Assembly (NCBI GenBank): GCA_013036095.1
Contig: JAAXCW010000003.1
Span: forward strand, 186,001 to 250,000
Source of the DNA: Vulcanimicrobiota bacterium
Lineage (GTDB): Bacteria; Vulcanimicrobiota; Vulcanimicrobiia; Vulcanimicrobiales; Vulcanimicrobiaceae
Reading direction: 5' to 3'
DNA length: 64,000 nucleotides
Each line of letters starts with the position of its first letter. The first letter of the stretch is position 1. Below are positions 45,004 through 54,142 of this stretch, piece by piece. The notes under the pieces are model-generated. The model saw nothing but the letters and a program-made list of their open reading frames with translations, searched no databases and was not told the DNA's origin. A program made the translations under genes and the position numbers.

Positions 45004-45901
45004 AACCTTTCATCAGTTCGTGCATTTTCCCGGCGACCATCAGCGCGTCGTCCCAATCGCGCTGCCACATATTGCGTCCAAAAATCAAACCAACGCATCC
45101 CGCTTCCATGGCGATCTGCGCTTTATGAATCGTTTCCTCGTCGCCCATTTTGCTTCCGCCTGAAACCAATACTAGCGAACGGCCGGCCGACTTCACGACT
45201 TTGCGCAATCCATCCAGCTCCGACAGCTCCAGCGTGTTGTAAGGTTTCGGCATCTCCGATGCGGTCGCGGCGTCCCACTTTGGGACGTTGAGTTTGATGA
45301 CGTCGGCGCCCATTTCGCATGCGACGCGCGCCGCATAGTCGACGGCATACAGCGAATCGATACCGCCCTTGGCTTTGATCCCCGAGCCGCGCGGATACGC
45401 CCAAATGACGAGCGGCATGCCGTAGCGCTCGCATTCCCGGCGCACGTCGCCGCACTGGGCGATATCGACGTCTTGCGCCGGACTTCCGACATAGAGCGTG
45501 TAACCGACCGCATCCGCCCCTAGGCGAACTGCGTCTTCCACTGACGCCGTCAGGGAACTGAAGGCTTCGTCGTCGCTTGGAACGTTGGTCTTGCCGTTGA
45601 TCTTGAGGATGAGCGGCACTTTGCCGGCGTACGGTTTATGGTACTTTTCGGCCAGCCCCACGTGCAGCGCCATGCCCGAAAAGTTGCCCTCCACGGCCAG
45701 GCGGTAGATCCAATCGGTGTCGATGGATTCCGGGTTGCTGAAAAAGTCGATCGGGCCGTGCTCGAGCCCCTGATCGATCGGCAAGAGCATCAGCGTGCCG
45801 TTGCCGGGGCCGTGCTCGTACATGAAACGGTGCAGCCGCACGCGTTTTCCGGTCGATAGATTCAATTCGTCGAATGTCGGTCTGCGGACCGGTGCCAGCA
45901 T
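44993..45901 (-). CDS. fbaB: Class I fructose-bisphosphate aldolase (DhnA/FbaB type)
   Basis: The 302-residue protein belongs to the archaeal/bacterial class I aldolase family that cleaves fructose 1,6-bisphosphate by a Schiff base. It has LLPIDQGLEHGPIDFF, LILKINGKTN, VGYTLYVGS, VIWAYPRGSGI, ADVIKLNVP with the predicted Schiff-base Lys, and VLVSGGSK and GLIFGRNMWQR for phosphate binding. It is followed with overlap by the Nfu-type gene. A related interspersed repeat lies directly before its start. Confidence 0.9.
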   Translation of the reverse strand: MLAPVRRPTFDELNLSTGKRVRLHRFMYEHGPGNGTLMLLPIDQGLEHGPIDFFSNPESIDTDWIYRLAVEGNFSGMALHVGLAEKYHKPYAGKVPLILKINGKTNVPSDDEAFSSLTASVEDAVRLGADAVGYTLYVGSPAQDVDIAQCGDVRRECERYGMPLVIWAYPRGSGIKAKGGIDSLYAVDYAARVACEMGADVIKLNVPKWDAATASEMPKPYNTLELSELDGLRKVVKSAGRSLVLVSGGSKMGDEETIHKAQIAMEAGCVGLIFGRNMWQRDWDDALMVAGKMHELMKGYGQ

Positions 45902-45903
45902 GC

Positions 45904-45962
45904 TCGCTCCCTCCCTTCGGCAAACTCAGGACTTCGGCGCTACGCGCCTCGCCGCTAAAGGA
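45904..45962. repeat. Second copy of the CTTCG/CTCAGG interspersed repeat
   Basis: CCCTTCGGCAAACTCAGG resembles CCCTTCGACGAGCTCAGG in the repeat near 12220. It is followed by an inverted pair, GGCG/CGCC, in GGCGCTACGCGCCTCGCC. It lies between the divergent aldolase and phoB genes, where promoters are expected. Confidence 0.4.
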
Positions 45963-46003
45963 AGATTGGATTGAGGGCGGCCAAATCATGCCGGAAGACT
46001 AGG

Positions 46004-46738
46004 ATGAGCACTACTCTGCCGACCAAACGGGGAAGCTTCAACAAGCACCCCGATTTCAACAAAAAGATCCTCGTCGTTGACGATGAGGCTGCGATATTGC
46101 AAACGCTGCGCTATAACTTGGAGCGCAGCGGCTACGAAGTCGTGACCGCAAGCGACGGCCGCAGCGCGATTGCGATGGCGCAAAACGAAGAACCGGATCT
46201 GATCGTTCTGGACATCATGCTGCCGGTGCTCGACGGCATGGAAGCGTGCAAGGAGATCCGCAAGACGAGTTCCGTTCCGATTATCATGCTGACCGCCAAG
46301 GATCAGGAAATCGACAAAGTGCTCGCGCTCGAACTTGGAGCGGACGATTACGTTACCAAGCCGTTTGCGTTGCACGAATTTCTTGCGCGTGTCAAAGCGC
46401 GGCTCCGGCGTCCGACTCCCGCGAAGCCCGATCGCGATCAGGCGATCGTGATCGGAGGCATCGTACTGGATCCGTCGCGCCAGCACGTGACCGTGCGCGG
46501 CAAAGAAGTCGCGTTGGCGCCAAAAGAATTTGCGCTGCTGCGCCTGCTCATGGAAAATCACGGCCGCGTCGTCACGCGCCAAACACTGCTCGATAAGGTC
46601 TGGGGATACGATTTCGAAGGCGAGCAGCAAACCGTCAGCGTGCACGTGCGCTGGCTGCGGGAAAAAATTGAAGAAGACGCGCGCAGTCCGCGACACATCG
46701 TGACCGTGCGCAGCCGCGGCTACATCTTTAAGGAGTAA
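46004..46738 (+). CDS. phoB: PhoB-type response regulator
   Basis: PhoB activates phosphate-starvation genes when phosphorylated. The receiver domain (KILVVDDEAAIL, D70 in LIVLDIMLP, TAK and ADDYVTKPF) is followed by an OmpR-type winged helix (LAPKEFALLRLLMENHGRVVTRQTLLDKVWGY, then VSVHVRWLREKIE and VRSRGYIF). The ATG at 46004 is preceded by GGAAGACTAGG. A TTG at 45971 would add 11 residues. It is followed by phoR and pstCAB, which fixes the assignment. Confidence 0.93.
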   Translation: MSTTLPTKRGSFNKHPDFNKKILVVDDEAAILQTLRYNLERSGYEVVTASDGRSAIAMAQNEEPDLIVLDIMLPVLDGMEACKEIRKTSSVPIIMLTAKDQEIDKVLALELGADDYVTKPFALHEFLARVKARLRRPTPAKPDRDQAIVIGGIVLDPSRQHVTVRGKEVALAPKEFALLRLLMENHGRVVTRQTLLDKVWGYDFEGEQQTVSVHVRWLREKIEEDARSPRHIVTVRSRGYIFKE

Positions 46739-46838
46739 GATTATCCGCTGGTTCAGACGATCGCGCGCGTCGCCCGAACCGGAGCCGGAGCGCGCCGACC
46801 GTAACGAAGCGCGCCTTGACGACCGGTTCGACGCGCTC

Positions 46839-47870
46839 GTGCGCGCGCTTCCGCTCGGCGTGATGATGCTGCGTCGCACAAAGCGTTTACGGTTTGCCAA
46901 TCGCGCGGCTGCGGCGATCTTCGGGTTCGATCGCTCGCGCGCTAAGGGTTTGCATCTGATCGAAGTTATTCCATCGATCGAACTCGAACGGCGCGTCGAT
47001 AGCGTGCTTAGCGGCGAGGCTTTGGCGGCCGCGCCGCTGATCGTTTCGGGCAAGCGCACTGACCGAAGCTATGCGGTCTCGATCTACCCGCTGCGGACCG
47101 GCTTGGGCGGCGACGACGAGCAGAGCGGGGAGATATCCGGCGCGCTGGTGATTGCCGAAGACCAAACCGAACGCTTGGCCTTAGAGAGAACGCGTCAGGA
47201 ATTTCTTTCGAACGTTTCGCACGAACTGCGCACGCCGCTGTCGTCGGTAAAGCTCATGCTCGAGACGCTCATCGCCGGCGGCGACGACGACTCCCGCGCG
47301 TATTTTCTTCCGCAAGCGCTTCGGGAGGTCGACCGACTCGCTTCCCTCGTGCAGCGTTTCTTGGAACAGGCCCGAGCGGAATCCGGCGTTCCTGCCCTGC
47401 GCATCGAGGAAGTTGACCTCGAGGCGGTGGCCCGTTCCGTGCTGCGCCCGTTCACGCAACAGGCGGCCGCGAAGGCGATATCGATCGAAGTGCGCTCGCA
47501 CCGCCCGGTGATCGTAGAAGCTGACGAACAGCAGCTCTCACAAGTTTTGGTGAACCTGATCGATAACGGCCTGCGCTTTACGCCGAAAGGCGGTGCGGTA
47601 TCCGTCGATCTCGACGTCGAGGACGGCTACGCGCGAATCGTCGTTTCCGATACCGGCGTCGGCATCCCGTACAAAGACTTGCCCTTTATCTTCGAGCGCT
47701 TTTTTGTGGCGGACCGCTCGCGGGCACGCGGGAGTAGCGGCGCCGGTCTGGGCCTGTCCATCGTGAAGCAGATTGTCGAATCGCACGCAGGAACCATCGA
47801 GGTGCAGTCGGTCCTCGACGCCGGCACGCAATTTACGATCCGGATCCCCATGATCGCGCGCGTTTCTTAA
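46839..47870 (+). CDS. phoR: PhoR-type PAS sensor histidine kinase, without membrane segments
   Basis: The protein has a PAS domain (LPLGVMMLRRTKRLRFANRA), a HisKA domain with H128 in [13 protein letters not shown], and a HATPase domain (NLIDNGLRFTP, DTGVGIP, GAGLGLSIVKQ). No membrane helix is visible, unlike classical PhoR. The first standard start is the GTG at 46839. However, the same frame is open and protein-like back to 46740, where ATT ATC CGC TGG follows AAGGAG at 46730-46735, so a rare ATT or ATC start just after the phoB stop (46738) is possible. Confidence 0.9.
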   Translation: MRALPLGVMMLRRTKRLRFANRAAAAIFGFDRSRAKGLHLIEVIPSIELERRVDSVLSGEALAAAPLIVSGKRTDRSYAVSIYPLRTGLGGDDEQSGEISGALVIAEDQTERLALERTRQEFLSNVSHELRTPLSSVKLMLETLIAGGDDDSRAYFLPQALREVDRLASLVQRFLEQARAESGVPALRIEEVDLEAVARSVLRPFTQQAAAKAISIEVRSHRPVIVEADEQQLSQVLVNLIDNGLRFTPKGGAVSVDLDVEDGYARIVVSDTGVGIPYKDLPFIFERFFVADRSRARGSSGAGLGLSIVKQIVESHAGTIEVQSVLDAGTQFTIRIPMIARVS

Positions 47871-47903
47871 TACTTCTTAAGATTGTCTTAAGATAACCTT
47901 AGA
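47864..47903 (+). promoter_or_regulatory. Pho box array before pstC
   Basis: CTTAA(G) repeats begin at 47866, 47876, 47887 and 47898 (the last as CTTAGA), a 10-11 base period on one face of the helix. Direct repeats of this spacing are the hallmark of PhoB/PhoP binding sites. The array overlaps the phoR stop and lies about 27 bases before the pstC start. Confidence 0.7.
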
Positions 47904-47929
47904 CTTCCTTTACGTACGATAAAGAGGCT

Positions 47930-48814
47930 TTGATCTCGCGCCGGGCAGCATACGCGCACGCTGAAGAGCGTATCGCGTCAGGGACTCTTTTCTCGGCGAG
48001 CGCTTTCGTCATCGTCGCCATGGGCGCGCTGATCGTCTATTTGGCGTACATGGGACTGCAGCTGTTCTTTGTGGATCATGTCTCGCCTCTCACGTTCCTG
48101 TTTTCTCCGAACTTTGCGCCCGACGAGAAGCACCCGGGCGCGCTCGTCTTCATTATAGGGTCGGTCAGCATCACGCTGTTTGCGATCGGCGTTGGCGGCC
48201 CGCTGGGTGTCGCGGTCGGGATTTTCTTGTCGTTGATGGCGCCCCAGCGTCTGGCAAACGCGATGAAGCCGGCGATCGAAATTTTGGTCGGCATTCCGTC
48301 GGTCGTCTATGGCTGGCTTGGCCTGACGCTGCTCGTACCGCTCGTTCGAGAACACTTGGGCAGTCAAACCGGCTTCGGTTTGCTGACTGCCGGCATCGTG
48401 CTTTCGATCATGATTCTTCCTACCGTGATTTCGCTCTCGGAAGACGCGCTTCGAGCGGTTCCCGTCGCGATACAAGAAGGCTCGATGTCGCTGGGGGCGA
48501 CGCGCTGGCAAACGATTTGGAACGTGCTGCTGCCGGCCGCGCGAAGCGGACTGACCGTCGCGGTGATCCTCGGTATCGCGCGCGCGATCGGCGAGGCGCT
48601 GGCCGTGCAGATGGTTATCGGCAACAGCGCGGTGCTTCCCAAAGGATTGCTCGCGCCCACCGCGGCGCTCACGACGGAGATCGTGACCGACATGGGGAGC
48701 GCGCAGGAAGGCACCATCCTGTATCACTCACTTTTTTCGATGGCGCTCTTGTTGCTGCTCATCGCGATGGTGCTGATCGTCGCGGTACGCCTGGCCTTAC
48801 GGCGGAGCGTCTGA
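47930..48814 (+). CDS. pstC: Phosphate ABC transporter permease PstC
   Basis: The 294-residue permease of the high-affinity phosphate transporter has six predicted helices. EILVGIPSVVYGWLGL and VPVAIQEGSMSLGATRWQTIWNVLLPAARSGL (the EAA loop) are typical of PstC. The start is TTG at 47930; AGAGG upstream is unusually close. It overlaps pstA by one base. Confidence 0.93.
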   Translation: MISRRAAYAHAEERIASGTLFSASAFVIVAMGALIVYLAYMGLQLFFVDHVSPLTFLFSPNFAPDEKHPGALVFIIGSVSITLFAIGVGGPLGVAVGIFLSLMAPQRLANAMKPAIEILVGIPSVVYGWLGLTLLVPLVREHLGSQTGFGLLTAGIVLSIMILPTVISLSEDALRAVPVAIQEGSMSLGATRWQTIWNVLLPAARSGLTVAVILGIARAIGEALAVQMVIGNSAVLPKGLLAPTAALTTEIVTDMGSAQEGTILYHSLFSMALLLLLIAMVLIVAVRLALRRSV

Positions 48815-49719
48815 TGGGTGCCGTCGCGACGACCTTTCAAACCCGCGCCAGCACCACCGCGCGGCGGCGCGCCGCTAATGCGTTCATGACGGGCGTTCTC
48901 TGGGCGGCGGCGCTTTCGATCATCGTGCTACTGGCGTTTTTCGTCGGCTACATCTTTTATTTGGGATTGCCGGTGATCTCGTGGCACTTCCTCACCTCGC
49001 CGCCGAGCGAAGTCTCGGCCGGCGGGGGCGTCGGACCGGAAATCTTCAATTCGTTCTACATTCTGATTCTGACGCTGATCTTTACAACGCCGATCGCGAT
49101 GGCGGGCGGAATCTACCTGCAAGAGTACGCGAGTCCCGGCCTGTTTACGTCGCTGGTGCAATTTTGCGCCGAGTCGCTGGCGACGGTTCCGTCGATCGTC
49201 ATGGGTCTCTTCGGGCTGCTCGTTTTCGTGACGATGTTCCACTGGAAATTCACCGCGCTCGGCGGCGCGCTGACGTTGACCTTATTGAATCTCCCCGCGC
49301 TCATGCGCGTGACGCAAGAGGCGCTCGCTTCGGTACCGGCCGCATTCCGCGAAGGCTCCATGGCGCTAGGCGCCACCAAATGGCAAACGATCCGGAAAGT
49401 CGTGCTTCCGAGCGCGATCGCGCCGCTGACGACGGGCGTGGTCCTGATCGCCGGGCGCATCTTCGGCGAGACGGCCGCCCTGATTTTTACCGCGGGCGTC
49501 AGCGTGTCGGCCGGCCGTTCGGCCTACGATCTCGGCTTGTTCCACCAGGCGGAGACCCTCTCGGTGCATCTCTGGTACACGCATTCTGAAAGCTTGGTGC
49601 CCGACGCGGCCCGCGTCGGAAACGGATCGGCGCTGGTCTTGCTCGTAATGGTGCTTCTCTTTAATATGAGCGCGCGTCTTATCGGATACGGCCTGAGCAA
49701 ACGGTTCATGGGGAAGTGA
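48814..49719 (+). CDS. pstA: Phosphate ABC transporter permease PstA
   Basis: The 301-residue partner permease has [18 protein letters not shown] and the EAA loop [29 protein letters not shown], then [15 protein letters not shown]. The ATG at 48814 overlaps the pstC stop (TGATG), and the open frame upstream lies inside pstC. PstB begins four bases after its stop. Confidence 0.94.
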   Translation: MGAVATTFQTRASTTARRRAANAFMTGVLWAAALSIIVLLAFFVGYIFYLGLPVISWHFLTSPPSEVSAGGGVGPEIFNSFYILILTLIFTTPIAMAGGIYLQEYASPGLFTSLVQFCAESLATVPSIVMGLFGLLVFVTMFHWKFTALGGALTLTLLNLPALMRVTQEALASVPAAFREGSMALGATKWQTIRKVVLPSAIAPLTTGVVLIAGRIFGETAALIFTAGVSVSAGRSAYDLGLFHQAETLSVHLWYTHSESLVPDAARVGNGSALVLLVMVLLFNMSARLIGYGLSKRFMGK

Positions 49720-49723
49720 TCGG

Positions 49724-50521
49724 ATGATCAGCATGCGCCCCGGAGCGGGAGAAGCGCTTCCCGAGACCGCGCCAAAACTGCGCGTCGAGGACTTGAGCGT
49801 TTATTACGGGACGGTCCAGGCGATCAATCACGCTTCGCTCAACGTGCGCGAAAATCGCGTGACCGCGCTGATCGGGCCATCAGGGTGCGGGAAGTCCACG
49901 TTCGTGCGCGCGCTCAACCGTATGCACGACCTGACGCCGGGCGTACGGGTCGAGGGCGCCGTGATTCTCGACGGCGAAAACATCTACGCCAAGGAGATCG
50001 ATCCCGTTTCTATCCGTCACCGGATCGGGATGGTGTTCCAGCGCCCGAACCCGTTTCCGAAATCGATCTTCGAAAACGTTGTGTACGGCCTGCGCATTCA
50101 CGGAATTCGCGGGCGGAAGCGGCTGATGGAACTGGCCGAACGCAGCCTGCGCCACGCGGCGCTCTGGGAGGAGGTAAAGGACCGGCTCAATCTTTCCGCG
50201 CTCGCGCTTTCAGGCGGGCAGCAGCAGCGGCTGTGCATCGCGCGCGTCCTTGCAGTGGAACCCGAAGTTATCGTCATGGACGAGCCCGCGTCGGCGCTGG
50301 ACCCAATCGCGACCAGCAAGATCGAAGACCTGATTGGCGATCTCAAAAAAGATTACACGGTCGTGATCGTGACGCACTCAATGCAGCAGGCGGCGCGTAT
50401 CTCCGACTACACGGCATTCTTTCTCATGGGCCAGCTGATCGAGACGGGCAAGACCCGCGACATTTTCTTCAAGCCCACCGATAAACGGACTGAAGACTAC
50501 ATCACCGGACGCTACGGCTGA
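49724..50521 (+). CDS. pstB: Phosphate ABC transporter ATPase PstB
   Basis: PstB powers phosphate import. The 265-residue protein has Walker [10 protein letters not shown], the PstB-specific [11 protein letters not shown] and [18 protein letters not shown], the [13 protein letters not shown] signature, Walker [14 protein letters not shown] and the switch His in VTHSMQQA. PhoU, which usually follows pstB, is absent; the next gene is a barrel-like protein. Confidence 0.96.
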   Translation: MISMRPGAGEALPETAPKLRVEDLSVYYGTVQAINHASLNVRENRVTALIGPSGCGKSTFVRALNRMHDLTPGVRVEGAVILDGENIYAKEIDPVSIRHRIGMVFQRPNPFPKSIFENVVYGLRIHGIRGRKRLMELAERSLRHAALWEEVKDRLNLSALALSGGQQQRLCIARVLAVEPEVIVMDEPASALDPIATSKIEDLIGDLKKDYTVVIVTHSMQQAARISDYTAFFLMGQLIETGKTRDIFFKPTDKRTEDYITGRYG

Positions 50522-50625
50522 TTCGGGTTCTTTTCCGCGCCATCGTCGTTGCGCCGAGCCTCGTGTACGTTCCACCTTGGGTACACGTCGGCTCGTCGCG
50601 CCTAGATGGCACGAAAAACAACTCC

Positions 50626-50672
50626 GAATCTATGAGAATCTACTCTTAAGGTAAACATAAAGGCGCCTTAAG
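50626..50672 (+). promoter_or_regulatory. Pho box array before the barrel-like protein and pstS
   Basis: CTTAAG at 50645 and 50667 with CATAAA at 50656 between them gives an exact 11-base period. GAATCTA repeats at 50626 and 50636 precede them. The similarity to the array before pstC suggests PhoB control of a second transcript carrying the barrel-like gene and pstS. Confidence 0.65.
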
Positions 50673-50686
50673 AATGGGCCGCTACG

Positions 50687-52225
50687 ATGAGAGGCATGCG
50701 GCAGTTCAACGGGACCATTTTCGCGTGCTCACTCGTTGCTCTGCTCGGAACCGCCACGCACGCGCTCGGGGCGACGCCGCCGCCCAAGCCGACTCCGGCG
50801 CCCGCTTTCAGCTATAGCGGATTCGTTCGGTCCTATTATTTTACGCGACAGAACGCAAGCGGCTATCCGCAAACGTTCAAAGCGATTAATCAGGCGACGT
50901 TCAACACGGCGGTCAGCTTGCACGCCCAGTACGCTTTTCCGAACAGCCCGATCACTGTCGGCGGTACGTATCTCTACGCCAATCCGCTCAACGGCTGTCC
51001 GTCGCCCGTATCGCACCTTTCTCTGTCGTGCGGCAAAGAGACGTTCACGGGTCAGGCCACGGTCCCAACAAATCCGGACGACACGCTGCCGGGCTTCGTT
51101 CTCAGCACGCTCTACGAGGCGTACGTTCAGTACAAAGATCCGAAACTCTACATAAAGCTCGGCGATCAGGTTATCACCACGCCGTGGGCCAACCCTTCGG
51201 ATTCGCGCCTCAAGCCGGTCGCTTTCGAGGGCGGCGATCTCAGTTACAAGTTCAACAAGTCGTGGACCGGCGAAGCTGCCTATATGGATCGATTTGAAAG
51301 CCGCGCGAGCTCGGCCTTCGATAATGCGACATTGTTGACCAGCCATCCGGTCGACGCGCCCGGTGTTGCGGCGAACATCTTTACACTCGGGGGCTCATCG
51401 ATAACAACGAGCGGATTCGGCTACGCGCGCTTGGGCTTTACCGGCAATTTCACTGCGAATCTGCATTACTACGCGTTCATGAACATTGCGAACGCGTTGT
51501 GGGTGGATGGAAAGTATACGTGGGCCAAGAGTTTTGCAAAACCGTTCATCGCGATTCAGCTCGGGAGCGAACAAAATGCCGGCAGCGCCGTTATCGGGAA
51601 AATCTCAAGCACGGTCTTCGGGATACAAGCGGGGATCTCGCCCTGGAAGAATGTCGATTTCGCGGTTGGTTACAACGTCCTACCGGAACGCAGCGACATA
51701 CTAACACTTCCGGCCGGCGTCTCGTGCAGCAGTTCGAAGCATCAAATCTCAACAGGGCCGGGCGTCACGTTTCCTTACTTTTTGCCCAGCGGCGGCACGG
51801 CAAACTGCCTTCCCAATGCCGACGGCACGACGACGGTTTACTACGGCGGATGGGCGAGCCCGTACACGGACTCCTATGCCACCGATGTACTCTTTACGAC
51901 GAGCATTAGTCAGGGATTGATCGATCGCCGCAGCTCCGGTCAAGGCTTAAAGTTCGCGCTGACGCTTCAAACGGCGGATCATCGCGGCAGATTTATTGCG
52001 AGCCGCGCCCTCTACACCTACGGAAACAGTGTAATCGGCACGCAGCCGACGCAAGAGACCAACCTCGACGCGACCTGGTTTTTTCGCAAGCCTCCGTCAA
52101 CCGGTCCGTATCACGGATTGCTCATACGGCACCGCTATGCGGAACGCACGCAAAACAATACGCTCGTCTTCGGCGGATCGCCGCTGTTTAAGTACAATCG
52201 CACGCAACTCGAATTCGACTTCTAG
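50687..52225 (+). CDS. Predicted outer-membrane beta-barrel/porin-like protein
   Basis: The 512-residue protein has a signal peptide (MRQFNGTIFACSLVALLGTATHALGA), a short Pro-rich linker, and then repeating amphipathic strands rich in Tyr, Phe, Gly and Asn (for example FSYSGFVRSYYFTRQN and VSLHAQYAFPNSPITVGGTYLYA). It ends with KYNRTQLEFDF, an aromatic C-terminus typical of outer-membrane barrels. Its place after a Pho box and before pstS suggests a phosphate-induced porin, analogous to but not recognisably homologous with OprP. An ATG at 50696 is an alternative start. Confidence 0.75.
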   Translation: MRGMRQFNGTIFACSLVALLGTATHALGATPPPKPTPAPAFSYSGFVRSYYFTRQNASGYPQTFKAINQATFNTAVSLHAQYAFPNSPITVGGTYLYANPLNGCPSPVSHLSLSCGKETFTGQATVPTNPDDTLPGFVLSTLYEAYVQYKDPKLYIKLGDQVITTPWANPSDSRLKPVAFEGGDLSYKFNKSWTGEAAYMDRFESRASSAFDNATLLTSHPVDAPGVAANIFTLGGSSITTSGFGYARLGFTGNFTANLHYYAFMNIANALWVDGKYTWAKSFAKPFIAIQLGSEQNAGSAVIGKISSTVFGIQAGISPWKNVDFAVGYNVLPERSDILTLPAGVSCSSSKHQISTGPGVTFPYFLPSGGTANCLPNADGTTTVYYGGWASPYTDSYATDVLFTTSISQGLIDRRSSGQGLKFALTLQTADHRGRFIASRALYTYGNSVIGTQPTQETNLDATWFFRKPPSTGPYHGLLIRHRYAERTQNNTLVFGGSPLFKYNRTQLEFDF

Positions 52226-52240
52226 AAGGAGATACGACTT

Positions 52241-53050
52241 ATGATAAAGCGCCTGTTCGGTGTACTCGCCCTGACGGTACTCGCCGCTCCGCTGGCCGCA
52301 TTCGCAGATACCCAGATCTCGGCGGTCGGATCGACAGCGCTTCTGCCCCTGGTCAAAGAAGCGGCGACCGAATACTCAACACAGCATCAGGACGTCAAGA
52401 TATCCGTATCGGGCGGCGGATCGTATGTCGGGATCGCTCAAGCCCGATCGGGAACCGCGGAGCTGGGTGACTCCGACGTTATTGCGCCGGGGAATTCCGG
52501 GCTCATGGATCACAAAGTCGCGGTCGTCAGTTTTGCAATCATCGTCAATCCTTCAACCGGTGTGACCGGACTGTCGGCAGCGCAAGTGCGAGGGATTTTC
52601 TCGGGCCGGGTAACCAACTGGAAAGACGTCGGCGGCGCAAATCAAGGGGTCGTTCTCATCAACCGTCCGCGCACGTCGGGAACCCGTGCCGTATTCAACG
52701 CAACGATGATGGGCGTATCGAAGATCAACGAGGCCGGACTCACGGTCGACAGCTCCGGAACGGTGGTCACCACGGTCGCGACGACGCCGGGCTCCGTTTC
52801 CTATGTCGCGCTCGCCTATACGCGTAACAAACCGGTTACGGTGTTGATGATCAACGGCGTCGCGCCGACTGAAGGAAACGTCATAACCGGAAAATATCCA
52901 ATCTGGTCCTACGAACATATTTTTACAAAGGGGAAGCCTTCGTCCGAGATCGACGCGTTCATCCGTTACATCTCTTCAAACCGGTCGCTGCTGGAAAAGC
53001 TCGGTTATATTCCGGTCAGCCGCATGAAGGTCAAAGAAACCAACCGGTAA
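52241..53050 (+). CDS. pstS: Phosphate ABC transporter substrate-binding protein PstS
   Basis: The 269-residue periplasmic protein has a signal peptide ending ALAAFA|DTQIS (approximate) and the PstS-like features ISAVGSTALLPLVKEAA, ISVSGGGSYVGIAQARSGTAELGDSD and LINRPRTSGTRAVFNATMM, all phosphate-binding regions. AAGGAGAT lies eight bases before the ATG, an unusually strong ribosome binding site. There is no lipobox Cys, so it is a soluble periplasmic protein. Confidence 0.93.
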   Translation: MIKRLFGVLALTVLAAPLAAFADTQISAVGSTALLPLVKEAATEYSTQHQDVKISVSGGGSYVGIAQARSGTAELGDSDVIAPGNSGLMDHKVAVVSFAIIVNPSTGVTGLSAAQVRGIFSGRVTNWKDVGGANQGVVLINRPRTSGTRAVFNATMMGVSKINEAGLTVDSSGTVVTTVATTPGSVSYVALAYTRNKPVTVLMINGVAPTEGNVITGKYPIWSYEHIFTKGKPSSEIDAFIRYISSNRSLLEKLGYIPVSRMKVKETNR

Positions 53051-53073
53051 CCTCGCGCGCCGCATGACCGCTT

Positions 53074-53100
53074 AAGGCCGGGCGCGAATAGTCCGGCCTT
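53074..53100 (+). terminator. Hairpin between pstS and tdh
   Basis: AAGGCCGG (53074-53081) pairs with CCGGCCTT (53093-53100) across an 11-base loop. There is no T-run, and the stem ends one base before the tdh ATG. It may be a weak terminator of the pst transcript or a structure masking tdh initiation. Confidence 0.5.
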
Positions 53101-53101
53101 C

Positions 53102-54142
53102 ATGCGCGCGCTCTGCAAGACGGCGCCCAAGCCGGGGTTCGAAATTTGCGATGTTCCGGTTCCCGAACTGGGTCCGTCGGACGTCCTCATTCGTGTCGAA
53201 AAAGCCGGAATCTGCGGCAGCGACCTGCACATTTTTTCTTGGGACAAGTGGGCGCAGAGCCGGATAAAGCCGCCGCTGGTGATGGGCCACGAGTTCATGG
53301 GACGGGTGACGGCGGTCGGCAGCTCGGTACGCATGGTCGCGGCCGGCGACCGTGTTTCGGCCGAAGGTCACATCGCCGACGGCACCTGTTTCTTGTGCCG
53401 CACCGGCCAAGCGCACTTGTGCGACAATTTGAAGATCATCGGCGTCGACCGCGACGGCGCGTTCGCCGAATATATTGCGATGCCCGAAAGCAACGTTTGG
53501 AAGCTCGACGCGTCCATTCCCGACGAGTTCGCCGCCGTATTCGATCCGCTCGGCAATGCGGTGCACTCCGTTATGGCGGCCGGCGTCAGCGTGAAATCGG
53601 TGCTCATCATGGGCGCCGGATCGATCGGGCTTATGGCGCTGCTCGTGGCGCGAGCGGCCGGAGCTTCGGCGGTGTATGCCGTTGACGTCAACCCCACCAA
53701 GCTCGCCCTCGCGAAAAAGCTCGGCGCAGATGGTACGTTCACCGCAACCGATCCTCAGATCGTTGAGAAGATCGTTGCCGCAACGCGCGGCGAAGGTGTC
53801 GACGTGCTGTTGGAGATGTCGGGAAACCCGCAGGCGCTCGACACCGGTTTGCGCGCCGTACGCAAGGGCGGCTGCGCTTCGCTGCTCGGAATTCCCTCCG
53901 AGAATGTGACGATCGATCTGGCCGATCGCGTCATCTTCAAAGGCCTGACGCTGCTCGGCATCAACGGACGGCGCATGTTTGAAACGTGGTACCAAACCGA
54001 AGAACTCGTGCGCAGCGGCCGCGTTGATTTGAAACCGATCATCACGCACGTGATTCCATTCGAGGAATTTGAAAGCGCGTTTGCTTTGATGCGCAGCGGT
54101 GAAGCCGCGAAAATCGTCTTGGACTTGAAAGGGATCGCGTGA
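53102..54142 (+). CDS. tdh: L-threonine 3-dehydrogenase (zinc MDR family)
   Basis: The enzyme oxidises threonine to 2-amino-3-ketobutyrate. It has the catalytic zinc site KAGICGSDLHIFSWDKW (C38) and GHEFMGRV, the Rossmann motif VLIMGAGSIGLMALLVARAAG, and length 346, close to E. coli Tdh. In the structural zinc lobe the usual first Cys is replaced by Asp (D93, then C96, C99, C107). The stop overlaps kbl by four bases, the standard pairing. No ribosome binding site is free before the ATG because a hairpin ends there. Confidence 0.93.
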   Translation: MRALCKTAPKPGFEICDVPVPELGPSDVLIRVEKAGICGSDLHIFSWDKWAQSRIKPPLVMGHEFMGRVTAVGSSVRMVAAGDRVSAEGHIADGTCFLCRTGQAHLCDNLKIIGVDRDGAFAEYIAMPESNVWKLDASIPDEFAAVFDPLGNAVHSVMAAGVSVKSVLIMGAGSIGLMALLVARAAGASAVYAVDVNPTKLALAKKLGADGTFTATDPQIVEKIVAATRGEGVDVLLEMSGNPQALDTGLRAVRKGGCASLLGIPSENVTIDLADRVIFKGLTLLGINGRRMFETWYQTEELVRSGRVDLKPIITHVIPFEEFESAFALMRSGEAAKIVLDLKGIA

